A stretch of DNA of 64,000 nt from Profundicola chukchiensis (GTDB lineage Bacteria > Bacteroidota > Bacteroidia > Flavobacteriales > Weeksellaceae), in NCBI RefSeq assembly GCF_029664245.1, contig NZ_JANAIE010000002.1, positions 186,001 through 250,000 of the forward strand. Direction: 5' to 3'. The stretch's first letter is position 1. Each line of letters opens with the position of its first letter. A model generated the notes under the pieces. That model saw nothing but the letters and a program-made list of their open reading frames with translations, was not told the DNA's origin and did not search any database. The position numbers were made by a program, and so were the translations under genes. Shown one piece after another: positions 18,595 through 28,642 of this stretch.

Positions 18595-20862
18595 TTATTT
18601 ATTTGCATTTTCCTTTTTGATTAAGTTCAATGCAGAACCTTCTTTATACCAGTCAATTTGAGATTGGTTATAAGTGTGGTTTAACATGATAGTATCCTGA
18701 GATCCATCTTTGTGAGTAACTACTAAAGTAAGTTGCTTTTCTGGAGCAAACTCGTTTAGATCTACAAAGTTGAATGTATCATCTTCTTGGATTAAGTCAT
18801 AATCTGCTTCGTTAGCAAATGTTAAACCTAACATACCTTGTTTCTTAAGGTTAGTTTCGTGGATACGAGCAAATGATTTAACAATCACTGCAACAACACC
18901 TAAGTGTCTTGGCTCCATAGCCGCGTGCTCACGAGAAGAACCTTCACCATAGTTATGATCACCTACAACAACAGAAGGAATTCCTTTTGCTTTGTAATCT
19001 CTTGCCGTATCTGGCACAGGACCATATTCACCTGTCAATTGATTTTTAACAAAGTTTGTTTTTTGGTTGTAAGCGTTAACCGCACCAATCAACATATTGT
19101 TAGAAATATTATCTAAGTGTCCACGGAATCTTAACCAAGGTCCAGCCATAGAAATGTGGTCGGTAGTACATTTACCAAATGCTTTAATTAACAATTTAGC
19201 ATTGTCGATTTTATCACCAATTGGCTCGAAAGGAGTAAGTAATTGTAATCTATCAGAGTTTGGATCAACAATAATTTCTACTTTACTTCCGTCTTCTTCC
19301 GGTGCTTGGTATCCAGCATCTTCCACTGCGAAACCTTTTTCTGGAAGCTCCATTCCTTTTGGCTCATCTAACATAACTTTCTCACCATCCTCATTGATTA
19401 AATAATCTTTGGTTGGGTCAAAGTCTAATCTACCAGAAATAGCAATTGCTGCTACAATCTCTGGAGATGCTACGAAAGCGTGAGTATTTGGGTTACCATC
19501 CGCACGTTTAGAGAAGTTTCTGTTGAACGAGTGGATAATTGTGTTCTTTGGTTGCTCAGGACCATTGTATCTAGCCCATTGACCAATACAAGGACCACAA
19601 GCGTTTGTAAAGATAGTTGCATCTAAATCTTCAAAAATCTTTAGAATTCCATCTCTTTCAGCTGTAAATCTAATTTGCTCTGAACCTGGGTTGATACCAA
19701 ATTCTGATTTAGCTTTAATTTTCTTGTCAACTGCTTGTTTAGCAACAGATGCTGCACGTGTTAAATCCTCGTAAGAAGAGTTCGTACAAGATCCGATTAA
19801 TCCCCACTCAACGTCTAAAGGCCATCCGTTTTCAACGGCTTTATCGTGGATTTCACCAACTGGTGTTCCTAAATCTGGTGTGAAAGGACCGTTTAATTGT
19901 GGTTTTAATTCGTCTAAGTTAATTTCAATTAACTGATCGAAATATTTCTCTGGATTAGCATAAACTTCTGGGTCAGCTGTTAAGTAATCTTTTAATTCAT
20001 TAGCTGCATCAGCTACTTCATTTCTATCTGTAGCACGTAAGTAACGCTCCATAGACTCATCGTAACCGAAAGTTGAAGTAGTTGCTCCAATCTCAGCACC
20101 CATGTTACAGATGGTTCCTTTACCTGTACAAGAAATAGACTTAGCTCCCTCTCCGAAGTATTCTACGATAGCACCTGTACCACCTTTTACAGTTAAGATA
20201 TCAGCTACTTTTAGAATAACGTCTTTAGGTGCAGACCAACCGCTTAATTTACCAGTTAATTTAACACCAATTAATTTAGGGAATTTCAACTCCCAAGCCA
20301 TTCCAGCCATTACGTCTACCGCATCAGCTCCACCAACACCAATAGCAACCATTCCTAGTCCACCAGCGTTAACAGTGTGTGAGTCGGTACCGATCATCAT
20401 ACCTCCTGGGAAAGCATAGTTTTCTAATACTACTTGGTGAATAATACCAGCACCTGGTTTCCAGAATCCTAAACCATATTTGTTTGAAACAGATTCTAAG
20501 AATTTAAATACCTCTGAACTCTGATCTAAAGCACTTGCCAAATCGGTTTCAGCACCAGATTTAGCTTGAATCAAGTGGTCACAGTGAGTTGTTGTAGGAA
20601 CAGCAACTTTTGCTTTACCAGCTTGCATAAATTGTAATAATGCCATTTGAGCCGTTGCATCCTGAAGAGCAATTCTATCTGGAGCAAAGTCAACATAAGA
20701 CTTTCCGCGCTCGTAAGCTTGTGTAGCTTCACCATCCCAAAGGTGAGCATAAAGAATTTTTTCTGAATGTGTTAGTGGTTTACCTACGACTTCACGTGCT
20801 TTGTCCACACGCTGCTTGTAGTTTGCGTAGGTTTTTTTTATCATATCAATATCAAAGGCCAT
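18595..20862 (-). CDS. Aconitate hydratase (mitochondrial type)
   Basis: Citrate-isocitrate isomerase of the TCA cycle carrying a 4Fe-4S cluster. The cluster ligands are Cys359 (GSCTNS) and Cys422/Cys425 (ACGPCIG). The catalytic swivel domain contains the HISMAGPW and [10 protein letters not shown] segments. The length (755) and the [11 protein letters not shown] wording fit the mitochondrial-type subfamily rather than E. coli AcnA (about 890) or AcnB. It is a single gene with its own promoter and terminator, divergent from the lipocalin gene across a 278-base spacer. The spacer holds both promoters and nothing else I recognise. Confidence 0.97.
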   Translation of the reverse strand: MAFDIDMIKKTYANYKQRVDKAREVVGKPLTHSEKILYAHLWDGEATQAYERGKSYVDFAPDRIALQDATAQMALLQFMQAGKAKVAVPTTTHCDHLIQAKSGAETDLASALDQSSEVFKFLESVSNKYGLGFWKPGAGIIHQVVLENYAFPGGMMIGTDSHTVNAGGLGMVAIGVGGADAVDVMAGMAWELKFPKLIGVKLTGKLSGWSAPKDVILKVADILTVKGGTGAIVEYFGEGAKSISCTGKGTICNMGAEIGATTSTFGYDESMERYLRATDRNEVADAANELKDYLTADPEVYANPEKYFDQLIEINLDELKPQLNGPFTPDLGTPVGEIHDKAVENGWPLDVEWGLIGSCTNSSYEDLTRAASVAKQAVDKKIKAKSEFGINPGSEQIRFTAERDGILKIFEDLDATIFTNACGPCIGQWARYNGPEQPKNTIIHSFNRNFSKRADGNPNTHAFVASPEIVAAIAISGRLDFDPTKDYLINEDGEKVMLDEPKGMELPEKGFAVEDAGYQAPEEDGSKVEIIVDPNSDRLQLLTPFEPIGDKIDNAKLLIKAFGKCTTDHISMAGPWLRFRGHLDNISNNMLIGAVNAYNQKTNFVKNQLTGEYGPVPDTARDYKAKGIPSVVVGDHNYGEGSSREHAAMEPRHLGVVAVIVKSFARIHETNLKKQGMLGLTFANEADYDLIQEDDTFNFVDLNEFAPEKQLTLVVTHKDGSQDTIMLNHTYNQSQIDWYKEGSALNLIKKENANK

Positions 20863-20897
20863 ATAACTTAAGATTTGTTTTTTATTATTAATTGTTA

Positions 20898-20905
20898 CAA
20901 ATTTA
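20898..20905 (-). promoter_or_regulatory. -7 box of the aconitase gene
   Basis: TAAATTTG on the minus strand, an exact TAnnTTTG match, 35 bases before the ATG; no TTG at the -33 distance. Confidence 0.45.
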
Positions 20906-21104
20906 CATTATTTGTTAGGTTTTTCCTATTTCATTTAATAAGACGAATTTATTTCGTTATAAAAGGCAGTAATTTAGATGGATTCTAATCAAACTGATGA
21001 ATAATTCTCAATACTCAAATCGCCTAATTCAATAATTTAACCCAAGTCAATTTTAGAATACCATAAAACAAATGGGCTCAAAATCCCATATTTCCAATCT
21101 TGGC

Positions 21105-21135
21105 TTGATTATTACACTTAAATGAATTAAATTTA
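21105..21135 (+). promoter_or_regulatory. Promoter of the lipocalin gene (leaderless candidate)
   Basis: TTG (21105-21107), 20-base spacer, TAAATTTA (21128-21135; one mismatch to TAnnTTTG). The box ends five bases before the ATG. Confidence 0.5.
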
Positions 21136-21140
21136 AGATT

Positions 21141-21683
21141 ATGGAAAAATTATTTGCTGCACTAAGTTTATTGTTTTTATGGAGTTGTAACACTCAGCAA
21201 CTGCCTGAAGGAGCTACAGCCGTAACCGATTTTGAGCAAGAAAAATACCTTGGAAAATGGTACGAGATTGCACGATTAGACTTTACTTTCGAGAAAGACA
21301 TGGACAATACCATGGCTGAATATTCATTAAATGAGGATCAAAGCATTAAAGTCATTAATTCTGGCTATAACTATAAAAAGGAGAAATGGAGTCAAGTGGA
21401 AGGTAAAGCTAAATTTGTAGGTGAACCGAGCGTTGCTGAACTCAAAGTTTCATTCTTCGGGCCATTTTATGCACCTTATAACGTTATTGCCTTAGAGGGT
21501 GATTATCAATATGCGCTAGTAGCCGGAAAAAACACAGAATATTTATGGATTCTATCGCGTGAGAAAACAATCCCAAATGATGTCAAAGAAAGATTCTTAG
21601 AGCAAGCCAAAGATTTAGGTTATAAAATCAATGATCTTGTTTGGCCTACGCACGAGAGACCTCGTCCAGATAAAATCGACTAA
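21141..21683 (+). CDS. blc: Bacterial lipocalin (Blc-type lipoprotein)
   Basis: Outer-membrane lipocalin that binds hydrophobic ligands, probably lysophospholipids or fatty acids as known for E. coli Blc. It has a lipoprotein signal (LWSC lipobox, Cys16). The first lipocalin signature is YLGKWYEIARL, then NxAEYSL, the VxGKAKFV strand and the C-terminal LWILSREK with the conserved arginine. 180 residues is normal. It shares a bidirectional terminator with the convergent rpoN-asnS unit. Confidence 0.94.
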   Translation: MEKLFAALSLLFLWSCNTQQLPEGATAVTDFEQEKYLGKWYEIARLDFTFEKDMDNTMAEYSLNEDQSIKVINSGYNYKKEKWSQVEGKAKFVGEPSVAELKVSFFGPFYAPYNVIALEGDYQYALVAGKNTEYLWILSREKTIPNDVKERFLEQAKDLGYKINDLVWPTHERPRPDKID

Positions 21684-21707
21684 TCTTAATAGAGTTTTAA
21701 GGATATA

Positions 21708-21743
21708 AAAAAAGGCTTTAATATTTCTATTAAAGCCTTTTTT
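21708..21743. terminator. Bidirectional terminator between lipocalin and rpoN
   Basis: Perfect 16-bp inverted repeat (21708-21723 and 21728-21743) with loop TTTC. Its A-rich and T-rich ends provide a U-tract on both strands. Confidence 0.92.
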
Positions 21744-21756
21744 GTATTAATTATTT

Positions 21757-23235
21757 TTAAATTTCCTTTCTTAATCGTGCTACAGGAATGTTCAACTGCT
21801 CTCTATATTTTGCTACCGTTCTACGAGCAATAGCATAACCTTTTTCTTTGAGCATTTTAGCCAATTTCTCATCGGTTAATGGCTTCAATTTATTCTCCTG
21901 ATCAACAATATCCTCTAGAATTCTTTTGATTTCTCTGGTTGAAACTTCTTCTCCATCTTCGTTGGTCATTGACTCAGAGAATAAATCTTTAATCAAGAAC
22001 GTACCATAAGGTGTGTTCACATATTTACTGTTAGCAACACGCGAAACCGTAGAAATATCCATATCGATTATCTCAGCAATGTCCTTGAGAATCATCGGAC
22101 GAATTTCTCTTTCGTCACCCGTCAAGAAGTACTCACGTTGATAATCCATAATCGCCTCCATGGTAATCATGAGCGTGTTCTGACGTTGAATAATAGCATC
22201 GATAAACCATTTAGCCGCATCTAATTTTTGCTTAACGAAAAGCACCGCCTTTTTCTGCTCCTTAGATTTCTTTTCTGTTTTTTTATAAGTATCAAACATT
22301 TCTGAATACTCTCTAGAAACATATAATTGTGGCGTGTTTCGGCCGTTTAAACTTAAATCTAATTCTCCATTAATAATTCGAATTGTAAAATCCGGAACTA
22401 TATGCTCAATGATTTTGGTATTTCCACCAAAAGCCTTTCCTGGTTTAGGATTCAAACGCTCAACTTCGCTAATAGCTTCTCTTAATTCATCCTCTGTAAT
22501 ACCATGTTTCTGCATCAATTTCTTGTAATGCTTCTTGGTAAATGCATCGAATGATTTAGCTAATAAATCATGCGCTAGTTCAACAGTTTCAGTTTGAGTC
22601 TTATTTTCTAATTGAATTAATAAACACTCTTTTAAATCCCTTGCTCCTACTCCAACTGGATCTAACTTTTGGATATAATTCGTAAGTAAATTCTCTAAAA
22701 CACTAACTTCTGTGTAAATATTTGAAGAGAATGCCATATCATCTACAATCGATTGCAAGTCTCTTCTTAAATAACCGTCTTCATCTAAGTTTCCGATTAA
22801 GAAATCTGCAATTTTAAGATCATCTTCGTCAATTCTAAAAGTGTGTAGTTGTGATGTTAAGTAATCATAGAAAGACTTTCCTTGCGCATAAGGAACCTTT
22901 TTCTCTTCATCATCCGAACTATAGTTGTTGGTGTATGATTTATAAGAAGGATATTCATCATCACTTAGGTATTCATCAATATTGATGTCTACTTCGTCTA
23001 TAGAATCACGTTCAGGCTCGTTTTGATCTTCATAATCATCATAATCGTCCTTGTTAGATTCTAACATTTCATCCTCGCTATAGTCTGGCTGATCGTCTAA
23101 GGCAGGGTTTTCTTCCATCTCTTCCTTAATACGCTGCTCAAAAGCGACGGTAGGCAGCTGCACCAACTTCATCAATTGAATTTGTTGAGGTGATAGCTTT
23201 TGCTGTAACTTATGTTGTAATTCCTGTCTTAACAT
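21757..23235 (-). CDS. rpoN: RNA polymerase sigma-54 factor
   Basis: Alternative sigma factor that recognises -24/-12 promoters and needs an AAA+ activator. The N-terminal glutamine-rich activator region (RQELQHKLQQKLSPQQIQL-like) is followed by a long acidic stretch (about 45-110), the core-binding domain, the helix-turn-helix and the diagnostic RpoN box ARRTVAKYRE at about 470-479. 492 residues is normal for Bacteroidota. It lies 14 bases after asnS on the same strand, so the two are probably co-transcribed. No sigma-54 activator is encoded in the window and I see no clear -24/-12 promoter. Confidence 0.97.
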   Translation of the reverse strand: MLRQELQHKLQQKLSPQQIQLMKLVQLPTVAFEQRIKEEMEENPALDDQPDYSEDEMLESNKDDYDDYEDQNEPERDSIDEVDINIDEYLSDDEYPSYKSYTNNYSSDDEEKKVPYAQGKSFYDYLTSQLHTFRIDEDDLKIADFLIGNLDEDGYLRRDLQSIVDDMAFSSNIYTEVSVLENLLTNYIQKLDPVGVGARDLKECLLIQLENKTQTETVELAHDLLAKSFDAFTKKHYKKLMQKHGITEDELREAISEVERLNPKPGKAFGGNTKIIEHIVPDFTIRIINGELDLSLNGRNTPQLYVSREYSEMFDTYKKTEKKSKEQKKAVLFVKQKLDAAKWFIDAIIQRQNTLMITMEAIMDYQREYFLTGDEREIRPMILKDIAEIIDMDISTVSRVANSKYVNTPYGTFLIKDLFSESMTNEDGEEVSTREIKRILEDIVDQENKLKPLTDEKLAKMLKEKGYAIARRTVAKYREQLNIPVARLRKEI

Positions 23236-23249
23236 CTATTTCTTAATTC

Positions 23250-24698
23250 TTAAAATTCTGCACTTTTTGGCGTTCGTGGGAATGGAATCACATCTCTAAT
23301 GTTGGTCATCCCAGTCACGAATAAAACTAATCTTTCTAAACCTAATCCGAAACCACTATGTGGAACAGTTCCGAATTTACGGGTATCTAAATACCACCAT
23401 AACTCTTCTTGGTCGACATTAAATTCTTCCATTTTCTTACGAAGTACATCTAAACGTTCCTCACGCTGAGATCCTCCGATGATTTCCCCAATTCCTGGGA
23501 ATAAAACATCCATCGCACGAACTGTTTTTCCGTCTTCATTCAAACGCATGTAGAATGCCTTGATTTCCGCTGGATAATCGAACAAAATAACCGGTGATTT
23601 AAAGTGTTTCTCCACTAAATAACGTTCGTGCTCTGATTGTAGGTCTGCACCCCAACCATCGATACTATATTTAAATTTACCTTTTTTATTCGGTTTTGAA
23701 TCTTTTAAAATATCAATCGCTTCGGTGTAAGTTAAGCGAACGAATTTGTTATTTAAAACATACTCTAATCTCTCGATTAATCCTAAATCCGAACGCTGAT
23801 CTTTTGGTTTTTGACTTTGCTCTTTTTCGTATCTATCGTTTAAGAAAGCTAAATCATCTTTACAGTTGTCTAAAGCATATTGAATCACATACTTCATGAA
23901 ATCTTCTGCCAAATCCATGTTGTCGTCTAAATCATTAAACGCAACCTCTGGCTCGATCATCCAAAACTCTGCTAAGTGGCGCGAAGTATTAGAATTCTCT
24001 GCACGGAAAGTAGGCCCAAAGGTATAAACCTTACCTAATCCCATTGCTGCTGCTTCGGCTTCTAATTGACCAGAAACCGTTAAATTCGTTTTCTTTGAAA
24101 AGAAATCTTGACTAAAGTCTACTTTACCATCTTCTGTTTTTGGTAAGTTATCAAAATCAAAGTTAGTTACACAAAACATTTCTCCAGCACCTTCAGCATC
24201 AGAACCTGTTACAATAGGTGTGTTTACATAGAAAAATCCTTTATCGTTGTAGTATTGGTGAATCGCAAACATCAACGCATGACGAACACGCATAATGGCC
24301 GCGAAAGTATTTGTTCTAAAGCGTAAATGAGCTTGTTCTCTTAAGAACTCTAACGTGTGTCTTTTAGGTTGAAGAATCGTTCCTTGTAAATCATCTGAAT
24401 TTACACCACCGTAGATTTTAATGCTCTTAGCTTGGATTTCAATTTCCTGACCTTTTCCTTGACTTTCTACTACTACTCCAGTTACCTTGATAGCAGCTGC
24501 CACAGATATTTGATCTAGGGTTTCCTCATCGAAATTCTCGAAATCTACCACCACTTGAATACTATTAATAGTGGATCCGTCATTTAATGCAATAAAACGA
24601 TTGCTTCTGAACGAGCGTACCCAGCCTTTAACAATAACATCCTGATGAATGGCTTCCTTACCTTTAACTAATAATTGATCTATACTATATGAAATCAT
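23250..24698 (-). CDS. asnS: Asparagine--tRNA ligase
   Basis: Class IIb aminoacyl-tRNA synthetase charging tRNA-Asn. An N-terminal OB-fold anticodon-binding domain (about 15-115, beginning [11 protein letters not shown]) is followed by the catalytic core. That core has motif 2 ([16 protein letters not shown]) and motif 3 ([10 protein letters not shown]), and the [11 protein letters not shown]-terminus typical of AsnRS rather than AspRS. 482 residues is normal for this group. It is the first gene of an asnS-rpoN unit. Confidence 0.97.
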   Translation of the reverse strand: MISYSIDQLLVKGKEAIHQDVIVKGWVRSFRSNRFIALNDGSTINSIQVVVDFENFDEETLDQISVAAAIKVTGVVVESQGKGQEIEIQAKSIKIYGGVNSDDLQGTILQPKRHTLEFLREQAHLRFRTNTFAAIMRVRHALMFAIHQYYNDKGFFYVNTPIVTGSDAEGAGEMFCVTNFDFDNLPKTEDGKVDFSQDFFSKKTNLTVSGQLEAEAAAMGLGKVYTFGPTFRAENSNTSRHLAEFWMIEPEVAFNDLDDNMDLAEDFMKYVIQYALDNCKDDLAFLNDRYEKEQSQKPKDQRSDLGLIERLEYVLNNKFVRLTYTEAIDILKDSKPNKKGKFKYSIDGWGADLQSEHERYLVEKHFKSPVILFDYPAEIKAFYMRLNEDGKTVRAMDVLFPGIGEIIGGSQREERLDVLRKKMEEFNVDQEELWWYLDTRKFGTVPHSGFGLGLERLVLFVTGMTNIRDVIPFPRTPKSAEF

Positions 24699-24717
24699 TT
24701 CTGTGTTTTGGTTTATA

Positions 24718-24725
24718 CAAAAGTA
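24718..24725 (-). promoter_or_regulatory. -7 box of asnS-rpoN
   Basis: TACTTTTG on the minus strand, an exact TAnnTTTG match, 19 bases before the asnS ATG. Confidence 0.5.
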
Positions 24726-24943
24726 ATCAATTCTCCATAGATAGACACATTGAGGTATAATTTTTGCTTAATGCTTGATTTAATCTGGCTTTTTAATACT
24801 TCATCGAAGCTTTTTCGGTCAATCTTCAGCCTTAAATTAAGCTAATTTTATTGCGCCGAAAGAAATTAAAAACAGCTTGAAGAAAGCTATATTTCAATAA
24901 TTTCCTTCTAAACTATTCGCTCTTAAGCTCAACTGTCACTACT

Positions 24944-25123
24944 ATGAACAACAAATATTTATTTATCGCCATCTTACTTTTTGCTATAGGAATCAACCTT
25001 TTAAGCATTGAATATGACGACATTTTTGACTTAAAACAAAACGGTCCTGCATTGGCTTTTACAGCCCTGAGCACCGTCTTATTGTTTTATTATTTATTAA
25101 AAAAAGACAAACCTAAAAACTAG
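24944..25123 (+). CDS. Small two-helix membrane protein, 59 residues, unknown
   Basis: Short reading frame ATG to TAG. Residues 4-22 (YLFIAILLFAIGINLLSI) form one hydrophobic helix. A short acidic loop (EYDDIFDLKQNG) follows, then a second helix (about 35-52, ending LLFYYLL) and a lysine-rich cytosolic tail KKDKPKN. The positive-inside pattern and clean ends argue for a real gene. The upstream spacer (24726-24943) has TATATTTC at 24888-24895, one mismatch from a -7 box. It stands between divergent asnS and a convergent hydrolase gene. I do not recognise the family. Confidence 0.65.
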   Translation: MNNKYLFIAILLFAIGINLLSIEYDDIFDLKQNGPALAFTALSTVLLFYYLLKKDKPKN

Positions 25124-25126
25124 GTT
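25101..25126 (-). terminator. Weak terminator of the serine hydrolase gene
   Basis: AACCTA (25110-25115) and TAGGTT (25121-25126) form a 6-bp hairpin, followed on the minus strand by TGTCTTTTT. It overlaps the end of the small membrane-protein gene. Confidence 0.35.
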
Positions 25127-25135
25127 TTGTTGGAA

Positions 25136-26395
25136 TTACGGAAAATTCGATACGATTTGAATTCCGTCCGTAATATCATCTACCTGCTCTTGCTGAGTTT
25201 CAACCTCAGGCATCTCAATCTTCTTGTTTAAATCTGTTAAAGGAAGATATTTAGCTGCAGTTTCATAAATTAACTCAGAGTTATCAGAAATTCCGCTGAT
25301 ATAACGATTAGATAAAATCACTACGGTAAACTCATCTTGTAAATATCTCGCGAAAATCCCTTGGTATCCATGCCACCAACCTGTGTGATAAGCATACTTA
25401 TGTCCGCTTGGATAAGTTTTAATTCTCCATCCTAAACCATAATTCTTAGTAAAACTCCATGGTCTTCTAGGCTCGAAAATATCTTCTGCTGTTGACTCAG
25501 ACACAAAATCATTATTGTATAGAGCTTGATCCCATTTAAATAAATCTTCAGCAGTGGTATAAATTCCTTTATCCCCATAAACACCATCTTGATGAGTATT
25601 TTTCCAAATACTAAAGTTGGCATTATAGCTTTTTGCGAATTTAAATTTAGGCTCATTGTTTGGATCATAAACAAACGTATTATCCATATTTAATGGCTTA
25701 AAAACATATTTAGACATAAAGTCCTTATAAGCCATTCCCGTCACCTTCTCCATCACCAAAGCTAATATGGCATAGTTTGAGTTGCTATAATCGAATTTAG
25801 TTCCAGGGGTAAACCTTAAACCAAATTTATAAGTAGAGAATTGTCTCAAAACCTCATCATTATACATTGGCTCAGAAGAACTCCAATATCTTCCACTAAA
25901 TTTTAAATAATCTGGCAATCCTGATTGATGAGCAAGTAAATGCTCGATAGTAATGTTGCTGTATGGAAATTCCCAAAGATATTTTTGAACTGGATCTTTG
26001 ATGTTTAAAATTCCTTTTTCTTGTAACCAAGCAACCGCTGTTCCGGTGAATGTCTTAGTAATAGAAGCAACCTGTGTAGGCGTGTCTAAAGTGTTTTTTA
26101 GACCAATTGAACGATCTGCATCACCAAATGCATTTTGATAAATCACCTTTCCCTTATAACCAATCAAGATGGTACCATTGAATTTAGAATTCTTCGCACC
26201 AATATTTACTCGGTCTAATACTTCGTTCAATTCCTTGTATGGAGAAACGCTGGTATCGTAATAAGAAATTCCTTCGGGTGTAGTCTTTGTATCAACTTTT
26301 AAGTAGGCTAATAATGGGTTTTCTGCAAATCCGAAAGAAAAAGCAAAAACAAAGACTAAATTGATAAAATTACGGGATGATTTGTTCAACTTCAT
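25136..26395 (-). CDS. Class C beta-lactamase-related serine hydrolase (secreted)
   Basis: Serine hydrolase of the AmpC / D-aminopeptidase / esterase group. The signal peptide ends near FGFAEN. The catalytic SxxK is Ser111-Ile-Thr-Lys114, the YxN-type triad is Tyr203-Ser-Asn205, and the third motif is HTGWWHG in place of K-T-G. HTG is usual in esterase and peptidase members rather than in true beta-lactamases, so antibiotic hydrolysis should not be assumed. 419 residues is normal. It is a single gene with a -7 box at 26436-26443. The spacer to folC (26396-26590) holds that box and otherwise nothing I recognise. Confidence 0.9.
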   Translation of the reverse strand: MKLNKSSRNFINLVFVFAFSFGFAENPLLAYLKVDTKTTPEGISYYDTSVSPYKELNEVLDRVNIGAKNSKFNGTILIGYKGKVIYQNAFGDADRSIGLKNTLDTPTQVASITKTFTGTAVAWLQEKGILNIKDPVQKYLWEFPYSNITIEHLLAHQSGLPDYLKFSGRYWSSSEPMYNDEVLRQFSTYKFGLRFTPGTKFDYSNSNYAILALVMEKVTGMAYKDFMSKYVFKPLNMDNTFVYDPNNEPKFKFAKSYNANFSIWKNTHQDGVYGDKGIYTTAEDLFKWDQALYNNDFVSESTAEDIFEPRRPWSFTKNYGLGWRIKTYPSGHKYAYHTGWWHGYQGIFARYLQDEFTVVILSNRYISGISDNSELIYETAAKYLPLTDLNKKIEMPEVETQQEQVDDITDGIQIVSNFP

Positions 26396-26435
26396 AAAAC
26401 TACTACTCTACATTTTTAACAACTTAACAAAAGAA

Positions 26436-26443
26436 CAAAAATA
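26436..26443 (-). promoter_or_regulatory. -7 box of the serine hydrolase gene
   Basis: TATTTTTG on the minus strand, an exact TAnnTTTG match, 40 bases before the ATG. Confidence 0.4.
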
Positions 26444-26590
26444 AATGACACTATAATTTTAATCTATTGTTAAAGTTATTCTTCAAGAGAGAAGTATATG
26501 TTAAACTTTTCTTAATTAAACGTTTTTATCCTAAAAACACACCACTTAATGCAATTTGGATTTTAGTAATTAAAATTAATAATCGAAAAA

Positions 26591-27808
26591 TTAAACCACC
26601 TCAGCAACCACAAAAGTGCTTCCGCCGACGTAGATCATATCGTCTTGTTTTGCGCTCTTTTTAGCAGCATTCAAGGCTTCTTGTACACTTGTATAATAAG
26701 CAGCATTTAAATCACTCGAAACCACTTCTTTGAGCTGATCTATTTCTAATTTTCGAGGTACATTTGGAGCACAAAAATAATACTGTGCGTCTTGCGGAAA
26801 TTGACTTAAAATTGAATTGACATCTTTATCATTTACAAATCCCAAAACCATGTGCAGCTGATCATATTTTGTAGCAGCTATTTGAGCTTTCACTTGATTT
26901 ATTCCATCCGGATTGTGCGCAGTATCAGCTACAATTAATGGACTTTGCTGTAAAACATCCCATCGTCCACGTAGCTGAGTATTTTCAACTACTTTTTTGA
27001 GTCCGTCTATTATGTTTTCTTCAGTGATTTTCCAACCTAAATCTTTTAATACTCTTAAGGACTGCGCGGCGGTTTTTACATTTTTTCTTTGATAAATACC
27101 TTTTAAATCAGATTCGTAACCAGGCAGATTTAAATCTTGAACAAAGTAAATTTGAGCATTCTTTTCCTCAGCCGTAGATTTAAAAATATCTTTAGTTTCA
27201 GGTAAATATTCACCAATAACAATAGGTATGTTTTCTTTAATGATTCCAGCCTTCTCTTTGGCGATATCCTTTACATTATCCCCTAGAATCGACACATGAT
27301 CTATTCCGATATTTGTAATCACCGAAATCTCTGGATGAATGATATTGGTAGAGTCTAACCTTCCACCTAAACCAGTTTCAATAACTGCTATATCTACTTT
27401 TTGCTTGGCAAAATAAGCAAATCCCATAGTTACAGCTACCTCAAAGAAAGATGCAGCCGAGTTTTCTATATATTCTTTATGTTGATTAACGAAATCTATG
27501 ATAAAGACATCAGGCATATTTTGACCATTGATTCTAGATCGCTCTCCAAAGTGTTTTAGATGTGGAGAGGTGTGAAGCCCTACCTTATAACCAGCCTCTT
27601 GCAAGACTGAAGCCATCATATGGGATGTGCTACCCTTTCCGTTGGTGCCTGCCACATGAATCGTTTTGAACTGATCCTGTGGGTTGCCTAAATACTTACA
27701 GAAATTAATGATATTATCTAAATTGGCTTTATATGCAGTTGCTCCCACACGTTGAAACATGGGTAGTTTTTGAAAAAGCCATTGCTCGACTTCGTTATAA
27801 TTCTTCAA
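26591..27808 (-). CDS. folC: Folylpolyglutamate synthase / dihydrofolate synthase
   Basis: Mur-ligase-family enzyme adding glutamate to dihydropteroate and folates. The P-loop is GTNGKGS (54-60), followed by SPHL and the ETGLGGRLDSTN omega-loop region. The C-terminal ligase domain has the VADTAHNPDG motif. 405 residues is normal. It is the last gene of the exbB-exbD-tonB-folC unit, 42 bases after the tonB-like gene. The association of folate synthesis with a TonB system is positional only. Confidence 0.96.
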   Translation of the reverse strand: MKNYNEVEQWLFQKLPMFQRVGATAYKANLDNIINFCKYLGNPQDQFKTIHVAGTNGKGSTSHMMASVLQEAGYKVGLHTSPHLKHFGERSRINGQNMPDVFIIDFVNQHKEYIENSAASFFEVAVTMGFAYFAKQKVDIAVIETGLGGRLDSTNIIHPEISVITNIGIDHVSILGDNVKDIAKEKAGIIKENIPIVIGEYLPETKDIFKSTAEEKNAQIYFVQDLNLPGYESDLKGIYQRKNVKTAAQSLRVLKDLGWKITEENIIDGLKKVVENTQLRGRWDVLQQSPLIVADTAHNPDGINQVKAQIAATKYDQLHMVLGFVNDKDVNSILSQFPQDAQYYFCAPNVPRKLEIDQLKEVVSSDLNAAYYTSVQEALNAAKKSAKQDDMIYVGGSTFVVAEVV

Positions 27809-27850
27809 AGGAATGAGATATTAAATATTGTAAAATTAAACTTGATGAAA

Positions 27851-28642
27851 TTATCTCAAGTTTACTTTATAGGTCCCACGTCTACCATCCGAACCTGGGT
27901 AAGCTCTAACATATTGTTCCACTAGCGACTTAGCCTTGGTTTTAAGACAAGCATCATTAGAAGTACTTCCTCTTGCCCCTGGAATAGCCGATTTAATACC
28001 ACCACTAGCATTAACAATAATATCGACAACGATTACTCCAGAAGATGTACAATCATGGGACTGTGGCTCTGGAATGGTAGATCTCCAATTTTGACCAATA
28101 CCTGTACCATCGCTATCGCTACCTTTTGGATCTCCTACATTTCCAGCTGTACCGTCATTCCCTTGACCACCTGAATTTGCTTTTCCTTTACCTCCAATAA
28201 GGCTACTTAAAGCAGAATTTGCTTTAGCATCTCCCTTAGGTTGAGGAGATTCTGTTTGTTGCGGTGCAGGAGTAGGTTTAGTCTGCGTCTTTGGCTGCGG
28301 TTTAGGCGTTGGAGTTTTAGTCGCAGCTGGCCTAGTTTCGGTTGTGTTTTGCGTCACTGCATTTGTAACCGGTGTAGAAGGCGTCACAGTTTGTGGTTGC
28401 TCTACTGCTGGCGAAGAAGACTCCGCTGCTTCTTGTGTTTCTGCCGGCATTGGCTCAGCTTCACCTTGACCAACATCTGTATTCCCAAAATTCATAGCGA
28501 TTTCAATCGGTTGAAACTTTGGATAAGTATCTTCAAAAGTAAATGTGACTAAAAGTAACAACAAGGACAGAATCCCTATCACAACAGATATGATAAGGCT
28601 TTGGTTACTTGCTTTAACTTCTATGTCTCTAAAATCACTCAT
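27851..28642 (-). CDS. Energy transducer TonB-like protein
   Basis: Spans the periplasm to pass proton-motive energy from ExbB/ExbD to outer-membrane receptors. It has a short cytosolic start and one membrane helix (about 15-37). A long Pro/Thr/Gln-rich spacer (about 60-140, with KTPTPKPQPK-type repeats) is followed by a Gly-rich stretch (about 145-185) and a C-terminal TonB-like domain containing GVIVVDIIVNASGGI. The C-terminal domain is divergent and has two cysteines. The gene overlaps exbD by 8 bases. No TonB-dependent receptor gene is nearby, so it is probably a general transducer. Confidence 0.87.
   Translation of the reverse strand: MSDFRDIEVKASNQSLIISVVIGILSLLLLLVTFTFEDTYPKFQPIEIAMNFGNTDVGQGEAEPMPAETQEAAESSSPAVEQPQTVTPSTPVTNAVTQNTTETRPAATKTPTPKPQPKTQTKPTPAPQQTESPQPKGDAKANSALSSLIGGKGKANSGGQGNDGTAGNVGDPKGSDSDGTGIGQNWRSTIPEPQSHDCTSSGVIVVDIIVNASGGIKSAIPGARGSTSNDACLKTKAKSLVEQYVRAYPGSDGRRGTYKVNLR

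Noticed and set aside
25136-26395. Beta-lactamase conferring resistance
   Set aside because: The third motif is HTG instead of KTG and the protein fits the broader serine hydrolase group.
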